The position numbers were made by a program, and so were the translations under genes. The notes below the pieces were generated by a model. That model did not search any database. It was not told the origin of the DNA and saw only the letters and a list, made by a program, of their open reading frames with translations. Below, piece after piece: positions 1-5,649 of a stretch of DNA of 8,587 nt (position 1 is the first letter of the stretch; each line of letters starts with the position of its first letter). The DNA is from JALRAP01 sp046340555 (GTDB taxonomy: Bacteria; Bacteroidota; Bacteroidia; AKYH767-A; OLB10): assembly GCA_046340555.1 (NCBI GenBank), contig JBKDSL010000091.1, positions 1-8,587 on the forward strand, in the 5' to 3' direction.

Positions 1-35
1 CCTGAGCCCATATAGCCTATGAGGAATATTCGCAT
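1..35 (-). CDS. aroK: Shikimate kinase, N-terminal fragment (cut by window edge)
   Basis: Only the first 11 complete codons and part of the twelfth lie in the window. They read MRIFLIGYMGS followed by a codon beginning GG (Gly). This is the usual start of bacterial shikimate kinase: a first beta strand running into the P-loop GYMGSGKS/T. The family phosphorylates shikimate at the 3-hydroxyl with ATP, in the cytoplasmic chorismate pathway to aromatic amino acids. The ATG lies 11 bases after the def stop codon, and the spacer contains a purine-rich GGAAAA stretch, so the gene is very likely co-transcribed with def. The identification rests on a short but characteristic motif. Another P-loop kinase is possible but less likely. 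Confidence 0.8.
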   Translation of the reverse strand, partial: MRIFLIGYMGS

Positions 36-46
36 CCTGTTTTTCC

Positions 47-601
47 TTAGCGGTTAAATCGCATTTTATAATCGGTGTGTACTCGGCCAGCTGAAATGTC
101 GTTCAAGCGGCCTTTTAACATTTGCCTACGTAGCGGACTGATTCGGTCGGTAATTAGAATACCCTCCAAATGATCGTATTCATGTTGGATGATGCGGGCG
201 GCATAACTGCTGTATCGCTCTTCGTATTGTACAAAATGTTCGTCTTGGTAGCGGATCAGGATTTCGGGATGACGATCAACGTCTACCCGTACTCCTGGAA
301 TAGACAAGCACCCTTCGTCGGTGCGCCATTTTTTACCCTCCTCCTCTACAATCTGCGCATTGATGAAAACCTTTTTCATGTTGGCCAGTTGCGGATCCTC
401 ATCTGCATACGGACTGGCATCCACCACAAACAAACGGATGGAGTGATTGATCTGCGGAGCAGCCAAACCTACACCCACGCTATGATACATGGTCTCGAAC
501 ATGGAAGCAATGAGCTCCTGCAATCCAGGATATTCGGGACCGATTTCAATGGCTTTCTTCTTCAATACCGGATGGCCATAGGCCACAACAGGAAGTAACA
601 T
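47..601 (-). CDS. def: Peptide deformylase
   Basis: A 184-residue metallohydrolase that removes the formyl group from the initiator methionine of nascent proteins. All three family motifs are present: GVGLAAPQ at residues 43-50, EGCLS at 96-100 (metal ligand Cys98), and QHEYDHLEG at 139-147 (ligands His140 and His144, catalytic Glu141). The metal is normally Fe2+. The frame stays open to an ATG at 664, but I chose the ATG at 601. That start gives the family's usual opening, MLLPVVAYG-PVL, and a TAnnTTTG promoter element lies at 620-627, inside the longer frame, so a transcript from it could not include the upstream ATG. The length is normal for the short bacterial form. aroK follows after 11 bases. 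Transcription diverges from the gene at 714. Confidence 0.96.
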   Translation of the reverse strand: MLLPVVAYGHPVLKKKAIEIGPEYPGLQELIASMFETMYHSVGVGLAAPQINHSIRLFVVDASPYADEDPQLANMKKVFINAQIVEEEGKKWRTDEGCLSIPGVRVDVDRHPEILIRYQDEHFVQYEERYSSYAARIIQHEYDHLEGILITDRISPLRRQMLKGRLNDISAGRVHTDYKMRFNR

Positions 602-619
602 ATTATTGAAATATGGCTG

Positions 620-627
620 CAAAGGTA
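620..627 (-). promoter_or_regulatory. -7 promoter element of def
   Basis: The minus strand reads TACCTTTG, an exact match to the Bacteroidota -7 consensus TAnnTTTG, 18 bases before the def ATG at 601. There is no good -33 TTG at the usual 17-23 base spacing; a TTC at 651-653 is the nearest. The placement supports the shorter start for def. Confidence 0.55.
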
Positions 628-685
628 CGAACCTAAAGAGCGATTCCGTTGAACCACAGCACAAAGCGATTAGCGGGATTTTTCC

Positions 686-693
686 TATTTTTG
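686..693 (+). promoter_or_regulatory. -7 promoter element of the DHS-like gene
   Basis: TATTTTTG matches the Bacteroidota -7 consensus TAnnTTTG and lies 20 bases before the ATG at 714. No TTG stands at the normal -33 distance. It would drive the two-gene unit that follows and is divergent from the def promoter about 60 bases away. Confidence 0.5.
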
Positions 694-713
694 CTGTTCA
701 TTTTTAATTACTT

Positions 714-1694
714 ATGAATATGGAGAGAGGACCCATTTCCCGATTTATCGAACATAACTACCGCCATTTCAATGCCGCTGCCTTGATGGACGCGGCCAAA
801 GGCTATGAAACACACCTGCTTGAAGGCGGCAAAATGATGATAACGCTGGCAGGTGCCATGAGCACCGCCGAACTAGGCATATCCTTGGCCGAAATGATCC
901 GCCAAGGCAAGGTGGATATCATTTCCTGCACAGGAGCCAACTTGGAAGAGGATATCATGAACCTGGTTGCGCATTCGCATTACAAGCGCGTTCCAAACTA
1001 CCGCGATTTGAGCCCGCAAGAAGAATGGGATTTGTTGGAAAACGGCTTCAACCGTGTAACCGACACCTGCATACCCGAGGAAGAAGCATTCCGTCGCATC
1101 CAAAAACACATTTTCAAACTTTGGAAAGATGCCAACGACCAAGGTGAGCGTTACTTCCCCCACGAGTATATGTACAAACTGTTGCTTTCGGGAGCCATGA
1201 AAGAACACTATGAAATCGACATCAAGGATTCATGGATGATGGCCGCTGCAGAACGCAACTTGCCCATTATCGTGCCTGGTTGGGAAGACAGCACCATGGG
1301 CAACATATTCGCATCCTATTGCATCAAAGGTGAGCTGAAACCTTCCACCATGAAATCAGGTATCGAATACATGACCACCCTCGCTGATTGGTATATCAAA
1401 AACTCCTCAGGAAAAGGAGTGGGTTTCTTCCAGATTGGTGGAGGCATAGCAGGTGATTTCCCCATTTGCGTTGTACCGATGTTGTATCAGGACATGGAAA
1501 TGCACGATGTGCCTTTCTGGAGTTACTTCTGCCAAATATCCGATTCCACCACCAGTTATGGTTCTTATTCCGGGGCTGTTCCAAATGAAAAAATCACTTG
1601 GGGCAAACTGGATATCACCACCCCAAAGTTCATCGTTGAATCCGACGCCACCATCGTTGCGCCGTTGATCTTCGCCTGGATCCTGAAACAATAA
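714..1694 (+). CDS. Deoxyhypusine synthase family protein (bacterial DHS-like)
   Basis: A 326-residue cytoplasmic protein of the deoxyhypusine synthase (DHS) fold, an NAD-dependent enzyme that transfers the aminobutyl group of spermidine. In eukaryotes and archaea the acceptor is a lysine of eIF5A/aIF5A, which bacteria lack. Visible family marks are an N-terminal TLAGAMSTAELG (44-55), SCTGANLEED (71-80), a GGG turn at 242-244, and the C-terminal block SGAVPNEKITWGKLD. That block keeps the human enzyme's Glu323, Trp327 and catalytic Lys329 as Glu292, Trp296 and Lys298. By hand alignment, human His288 and Asp316 correspond to Asp248 and Tyr285, and the loop between GGG and the lysine block is about 9 residues longer. 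The protein may therefore use another substrate; homospermidine formation is one possibility. It starts 20 bases after a TAnnTTTG element and is followed 26 bases later by a glycosyltransferase gene. The family call is firm; the substrate is unknown. Confidence 0.88.
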   Translation: MNMERGPISRFIEHNYRHFNAAALMDAAKGYETHLLEGGKMMITLAGAMSTAELGISLAEMIRQGKVDIISCTGANLEEDIMNLVAHSHYKRVPNYRDLSPQEEWDLLENGFNRVTDTCIPEEEAFRRIQKHIFKLWKDANDQGERYFPHEYMYKLLLSGAMKEHYEIDIKDSWMMAAAERNLPIIVPGWEDSTMGNIFASYCIKGELKPSTMKSGIEYMTTLADWYIKNSSGKGVGFFQIGGGIAGDFPICVVPMLYQDMEMHDVPFWSYFCQISDSTTSYGSYSGAVPNEKITWGKLDITTPKFIVESDATIVAPLIFAWILKQ

Positions 1695-1720
1695 TATCCG
1701 AAAAACAGAGTTTTTCCCCT

Positions 1721-2467
1721 GTGGCCGACGCGCTAGTCATCATACCAACCTACAACGAACGCGAGAACATCGAGAATGTTTCCCGTGCAGTAATGTCGTT
1801 GCCACAACCTTTTGAACTATTGGTGGTCGATGATAATTCATCTGATGGAACAGCCGATATCGTTCGCAATTTGATGCAAGAATATCCCGACCGGATACAT
1901 CTGGAAGTGCGTGCAGGAAAACTCGGACTCGGTACAGCCTATATCCACGGATTCCGTTGGGCCCTATCAAAAGGCTATGATTATGTATTTGAAATGGATG
2001 CCGATATGTCGCACAATCCGGCTGATCTGGTTCGTTTATACAAAAGCTGTAAAGACGATGGCAACGATTTAGCCATTGGCTCTCGATATATCAAAGGTGT
2101 GAATGTGGTTAACTGGCCTATCGGCCGTGTGATCATGTCCTACTACGCTTCGGTTTACGTCCGCATGGTCACCGGCATGCCAGTAAAAGATGCCACTGCG
2201 GGATTCAAATGTTATCGGAGACGCGTTTTGGAATCCATTGAACTTGAACGTATCCGATTCATGGGATATGCATTTCAAATCGAGATGAAATTCACCGCTT
2301 GGAAATTAGGATTCAAGCTCAAGGAAGTTCCCATTATTTTCACCGACCGTCAAGAGGGTGTTTCAAAAATGAGCACTCGTATCTTCCGTGAGGCTTTTTT
2401 CGGTGTGATACAGATGAAAGTGGGCAGTTGGTTCAGGAAGTACCAACCGAAAAACGGAAACCGTTAA
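1721..2467 (+). CDS. Polyprenol-phosphate mannose synthase-like family 2 glycosyltransferase
   Basis: A 248-residue GT-A fold transferase resembling the catalytic subunit of dolichol-phosphate mannose synthase, which moves mannose from GDP-mannose to a polyprenyl phosphate at the cytoplasmic face of the membrane. Motifs in order: VIIPTYNERENI (6-17), the nucleotide-binding VVDDNSSDGT (35-44), the metal-binding DAD (93-95) in EMDADMSHNP, GSRY (120-123), DATAGFK (157-163), and the C-terminal DRQEGVSKMS (209-218), a hallmark of this subgroup. There is no C-terminal membrane domain, so it is the short soluble type. The start is GTG: the upstream frame is open but has no ATG or GTG before the previous gene ends, and MADALVIIPTYNE matches the usual family start. 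It is co-directional with the DHS-like gene and meets manC tail to tail. A different sugar or lipid acceptor is possible, because GT2 specificity is hard to read. Confidence 0.88.
   Translation: MADALVIIPTYNERENIENVSRAVMSLPQPFELLVVDDNSSDGTADIVRNLMQEYPDRIHLEVRAGKLGLGTAYIHGFRWALSKGYDYVFEMDADMSHNPADLVRLYKSCKDDGNDLAIGSRYIKGVNVVNWPIGRVIMSYYASVYVRMVTGMPVKDATAGFKCYRRRVLESIELERIRFMGYAFQIEMKFTAWKLGFKLKEVPIIFTDRQEGVSKMSTRIFREAFFGVIQMKVGSWFRKYQPKNGNR
2450..2465 (-). terminator. Possible weak terminator of manC
   Basis: Just past the manC stop, the minus strand reads AACGG, a TTT loop, CCGTT, then TTT, giving a 5-bp hairpin followed by a short T run. It lies wholly inside the last codons of the opposing glycosyltransferase gene. 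The stem is short, so this is a tentative call. Confidence 0.3.
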
Positions 2468-3553
2468 TCAAACGAAGCGATCGCCTTTGTTCAGTTTGAC
2501 ATCATTCACAAACTGACGAATCTGCTGTTCGTCCTGTTTGCGGCAAACCAACAAAACGCCCTCTGATTCAACCACGATATAACCGTCGAGGCCTTGCAAT
2601 ACGACTAGTTTGTCTTTAGGAACGCTCACCATGCAGTTTTTACTGTCGTACACCATTACGTTCTTGCCGATTACCGCATTGCCATTGCCGTCTTGTTGGA
2701 TATGTTCGTACAAACTGCCGTAGGTTCCCAAATCACTCCAACCGAAGTCGGCTGAAATCACATATACGTTATCGGCCTTTTCCATCACGCCGAAATCAAT
2801 GGAAATATTGGTACACTGCTCGTATGCTGTTTTTATCGCATCATATTCATCGGCTTTGCCGAAGTGTGCTGAAGCCTCACCAAACAGATTATCCATTTCA
2901 GGAAGATGCTTGGCAAACGCACTGCGGATAGAAGAAACATTCCAAAGGAATATGCCCGAGTTCCAAAGAAACTCACCCGACTTCAAAAAGAACTCCGCCA
3001 TGGCCAGATCCGGCTTTTCTGTGAAAGTCTTCACCTTGAAAAGTCCAGTGCTTTGATGGTTTACATCATCCACAAATTGAATGTAACCGTATCCTGTATC
3101 AGGTCTGCTGGGTTTAATGCCAAGTGTTATCAAACTGTCCTTACCTGCTGCAAACTCCAATCCTTGCAGTACCACGCGTTTGAATTCCTCTTCATGCGTG
3201 ATCAAATGATCGCTGGGTGCTACCACCATTCGAGCATCGGGATCGATCGCTGATATGCGATAGGCTGCATAAGCGATGCAGGGAGCGGTATTCTTGCGAT
3301 GCGGTTCTGATAAAATCCTGGAAGGATCCAGACCGGGTAATTGCGCTTTTACTGTTTCAACATAGGCTTCGTTCGTGACAACAAAAATGTTTCCTTCTGG
3401 ACAAAATGTTGAGAAGCGATCGTATGTGGACTGTAATAGCGTACGGCCTGTACCAAGGATATCAAGAAACTGTTTCGGAAAGGCGTTGCGGCTCATGGGC
3501 CAGAACCTGCTTCCGATTCCTCCGGCCATTATAACGCAGTAGTTGTGCTTCAT
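2468..3553 (-). CDS. manC: Mannose-1-phosphate guanylyltransferase
   Basis: A 361-residue nucleotidyltransferase that makes GDP-mannose from mannose-1-phosphate and GTP in the cytoplasm, feeding glycan and glycolipid synthesis. Motifs: the N-terminal pyrophosphorylase signature GGIGSRFWPMSR (11-22) with FPKQF (25-29); NTAPCIAYAA (88-97); APSDH (112-116); the metabolite-binding FTEKP (177-181); WNSGIFLW (197-204); SIDFGVMEKA (251-260); and GWSDLGTY (271-278). It is the single-domain form and has no C-terminal phosphomannose isomerase domain, which normally brings such proteins to about 470 residues. The isomerase and phosphomannomutase steps must be encoded elsewhere. The gene has its own promoter (3602-3634). 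Its stop codon abuts that of the convergent glycosyltransferase, which probably uses its product. Confidence 0.96.
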   Translation of the reverse strand: MKHNYCVIMAGGIGSRFWPMSRNAFPKQFLDILGTGRTLLQSTYDRFSTFCPEGNIFVVTNEAYVETVKAQLPGLDPSRILSEPHRKNTAPCIAYAAYRISAIDPDARMVVAPSDHLITHEEEFKRVVLQGLEFAAGKDSLITLGIKPSRPDTGYGYIQFVDDVNHQSTGLFKVKTFTEKPDLAMAEFFLKSGEFLWNSGIFLWNVSSIRSAFAKHLPEMDNLFGEASAHFGKADEYDAIKTAYEQCTNISIDFGVMEKADNVYVISADFGWSDLGTYGSLYEHIQQDGNGNAVIGKNVMVYDSKNCMVSVPKDKLVVLQGLDGYIVVESEGVLLVCRKQDEQQIRQFVNDVKLNKGDRFV

Positions 3554-3582
3554 TGGGAGTGGTGAAAAGGTCGTGCAAACAA

Positions 3583-3591
3583 CCCCTCCTT
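3583..3591 (-). other. Displaced Shine-Dalgarno-like sequence in the manC leader
   Basis: AAGGAGGGG on the minus strand is a near-perfect anti-16S match but lies 29 bases before the manC ATG, too far to serve it directly. The best-spaced start codon is a TTG at 3578, in another frame. Its role is unclear; it may be chance or a leader element. Confidence 0.3.
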
Positions 3592-3601
3592 AAAATTTGC
3601 G

Positions 3602-3634
3602 CAAAAGTAGTAAATGTTACCCGATTTTAGGCAA
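3602..3634 (-). promoter_or_regulatory. Promoter of manC (-33 TTG, 22-bp spacer, -7 TACTTTTG)
   Basis: The minus strand carries TTG at 3634-3632 and TACTTTTG at 3609-3602 with 22 bases between, fitting the Bacteroidota pattern TTG-N17-23-TAnnTTTG. It lies in the 106-base gap before manC and implies a 5' leader of roughly 40 bases. Confidence 0.6.
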
Positions 3635-3659
3635 CCTACTGATAGTCAAAGAGTAGAAA

Positions 3660-4943
3660 TCAGGAAAGAGTAGCAAGAGCCTTTCTGATCTGGTGTAACA
3701 TTACCGGAATGTCCTCTGTTTTAACAACGCCGACAGAAACGCGATACCAGCTATCGTTGGACTTGGAACCGAAGGAAGAGAAAGGAACAATGGCTACACC
3801 CGCTTCATCGCACAAAAAGTTGGTGACATCGTCGGTAGTGTTGAGCGTTTTACCAGAGGATGTCTTCATTCCGTTCAAATCGAATCTCACGGTGAGGTAT
3901 ATGGCGGCTTGTGGTACGATGGCATCGACCTTGAAACCTTCGTTCTTCAATTGCATGAAGCCTTGGTAAAAACCTTCCAAACGTTGGTTTATGGCTTTAA
4001 GGAAGTCGTTGAGGAAATGACGCACATCTTCCATATCCGACAAATAAGCTGCCGTAGCAACTTGTTCAGCCTTGGGGGCCCATGCTCCCACATGCGACAA
4101 GATAGAGCGCATACGACTGATGATGTATTGCGGACCGAATGCCCAACCAACACGGATACCTGTACCTGCAAAAGATTTCGACATACCGTCGATACAAACC
4201 GTATAATCGCGCAATTCAGGGAATAGGGAAACAGGATCGTAGTGCGTGGTGCCATCCATGCAGAGAACCGAATACACCTGGTCGTACATGATGTACAGTG
4301 GCTTGTCGTTACCGGAACGGCGGCGGTTTTCATCGATCACCATCTGACAGATTTCCGACAAGGCTTCGCGAGAGAAAACCGTTCCTGTAGGATTAAGCGG
4401 ACTGCACAACGCCAACATGCGTGCTTCGCTGATAAAAGGACGAAGTTGATCGGCAACAGGCATGAAGTTACTCTCAGCTGTAGTCTCTACCATGATGGCC
4501 TGCGCCCCTGATAAATGACAATAATGGTTGTTGTTCCATGAGGGCACGGGAAACAAGACTTTGTCACCCGCATCTACCAAGGTTTTGAATACGGCATATA
4601 TCAATGGTCTCGAGCCTCCTGATATCAAAATGTCTTCAGAGGAATATTCAAGTGATTGCGTTTCGCGGATAAAGGCACTTACTGCCTTACGCAGATCGGG
4701 CATACCGCTTGCCATCGGGTAGTTGGTGTGCCCCGACTGGTATGCATTGATGATGGCTGCAGTAAGCTTGGATGGAATGGGGAATATGGAAGGATCAAAA
4801 TCGCCGATGGTGAGGTTGTAGATTTTCTGTCCGTTGCGGATTTTCTCGTTTACCTCATTGGCTTGACGGATTATTTCGGAGCCGATGAGTGTTTCCGCCA
4901 TTTCGGAAACCCTATGGTCAAGTGCGGTTTCGGCTAGGGTCAT
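3660..4943 (-). CDS. PLP-dependent class I/II aminotransferase (AAT fold type I)
   Basis: A 427-residue cytoplasmic aminotransferase of the aspartate aminotransferase superfamily. Visible landmarks are the substrate-loop region NLTIGDFDPSIFPIP (43-57), YPMASGMPDLRKAV (75-88), the phosphate-binding SGGSRPLI (108-115), the cofactor-contacting PLNPTGT (182-188) with Asn184, YDQVYS (220-225) with the pyridine-nitrogen Asp221, the Schiff-base lysine Lys256 in MSKSFAGTGIRVGW, and a C-terminal RVSVG with the likely carboxylate-binding Arg401. The set is complete, so an active enzyme is expected. The amino acid used cannot be read from sequence; aspartate-like or broad specificity is plausible. A TAnnTTTG element at 4974-4981 precedes it, and 106 bases separate it from manC downstream, so it is probably its own transcript. 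Confidence 0.92.
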   Translation of the reverse strand: MTLAETALDHRVSEMAETLIGSEIIRQANEVNEKIRNGQKIYNLTIGDFDPSIFPIPSKLTAAIINAYQSGHTNYPMASGMPDLRKAVSAFIRETQSLEYSSEDILISGGSRPLIYAVFKTLVDAGDKVLFPVPSWNNNHYCHLSGAQAIMVETTAESNFMPVADQLRPFISEARMLALCSPLNPTGTVFSREALSEICQMVIDENRRRSGNDKPLYIMYDQVYSVLCMDGTTHYDPVSLFPELRDYTVCIDGMSKSFAGTGIRVGWAFGPQYIISRMRSILSHVGAWAPKAEQVATAAYLSDMEDVRHFLNDFLKAINQRLEGFYQGFMQLKNEGFKVDAIVPQAAIYLTVRFDLNGMKTSSGKTLNTTDDVTNFLCDEAGVAIVPFSSFGSKSNDSWYRVSVGVVKTEDIPVMLHQIRKALATLS

Positions 4944-4973
4944 GGTATGTTATCGTGTGAGGGGTTATTGCCT

Positions 4974-4981
4974 CAAATTTA
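4974..4981 (-). promoter_or_regulatory. -7 promoter element of the aminotransferase gene
   Basis: The minus strand reads TAAATTTG, matching TAnnTTTG, 30 bases before the ATG at 4943 and within the 67-base gap after the SprT-like gene. No TTG is seen at the usual -33 spacing. Confidence 0.45.
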
Positions 4982-4994
4982 GAAAAAGACAATG

Positions 4995-5010
4995 AAACGT
5001 GAGTCCGTTT
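4995..5010 (-). terminator. Possible weak terminator after the feo/SprT-like operon
   Basis: Directly after the SprT-like stop codon the minus strand has AAACG, a 6-base loop, then CGTTT, with a run of five T about eight bases further on. The stem is short and AT-rich, so the call is tentative. Confidence 0.22.
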
Positions 5011-5637
5011 TTATGACTTGGGAACAACCAATTGCACCTCTGTGGTGGGGTTGATGGTGTACTTCTGCCGTGTCCTAACACATTGGCAGCAGTAGTTTTT
5101 ACGCATCTTTTCACCTTTAACGAAAACCCTGCCTGAGCGGATTTTGAAACGTGCGTCAGGCGCCAACTCTTCCAACAGGGTCCAGCTATCGGTTTTACGG
5201 TCGTAGCGCGCCAATGCACGCATCAGATTCAGGTCGCTGCAGCTAGAAGAACCGGGGTTATCCAAATAGCCTTGAGTAGCCAGAACAAGGTCCTTGGGAA
5301 AAACGCCCATCCTGAAAAACGGTGTCATCAGGCGCTTGAATTCCAACTTCCACTCCTTGCCATGTGGATCTACCCGGAATTTGAACCTCGACCAGGTGAC
5401 CAGGTGAGCCACCTCGTGCGTGAAGGTGATCAGAAAAGCATATTTATTTAGATCATGGTTTACCGATATACGATGACCGTTCTCTCCGTCGGGTGGACGA
5501 TAATCACCGTATTTGCTGTTACGAGATTTGGAGATACGCATGGCGATGCGGTGATCCACAATCCACTGCACACAGGTATCCAAGGATCCTTGTGGTACAT
5601 ACTTAGATAATGCCTTTTCGAGTTCCGTGATGTTCAT
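5011..5637 (-). CDS. SprT-like zinc metalloprotein
   Basis: A 208-residue protein of the SprT family. The core is a metzincin-like zinc site: HEVAH at residues 74-78 (ligands His74 and His78, catalytic Glu75), with a third probable ligand His92 in PHGKEWK, where SprT proteins carry it. The C-terminal part has Cys133 in SSCSDLNLMRAL and a cluster Cys183, Cys184 and Cys186, a possible partial zinc ribbon. There is no signal peptide or membrane segment, so it is cytoplasmic. Eukaryotic SprT-domain proteins (SPRTN) cleave DNA-protein crosslinks; the bacterial members' role is poorly known, so function here is by family only. The ATG is 12 bases after the feoB stop, so it is probably the last gene of the feoA-feoB transcript. 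Confidence 0.87.
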   Translation of the reverse strand: MNITELEKALSKYVPQGSLDTCVQWIVDHRIAMRISKSRNSKYGDYRPPDGENGHRISVNHDLNKYAFLITFTHEVAHLVTWSRFKFRVDPHGKEWKLEFKRLMTPFFRMGVFPKDLVLATQGYLDNPGSSSCSDLNLMRALARYDRKTDSWTLLEELAPDARFKIRSGRVFVKGEKMRKNYCCQCVRTRQKYTINPTTEVQLVVPKS

Positions 5638-5649
5638 CTTAATCGGATG

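Noticed and set aside
170..598. A 142-codon open frame antisense to def
   Set aside because: It lies wholly inside the complete, motif-bearing deformylase gene on the other strand and its product resembles no protein I know.
602..664. N-terminal extension of deformylase from the ATG at 664
   Set aside because: The extension has no family counterpart, and the likely promoter element sits inside it.
873..1208. Open frames antisense to the DHS-like gene
   Set aside because: They are shadows of a strongly conserved coding frame and have no start signals or recognisable domains.
2468..3553. ManC as a bifunctional guanylyltransferase/phosphomannose isomerase
   Set aside because: The protein ends at 361 residues with no room for the isomerase domain.
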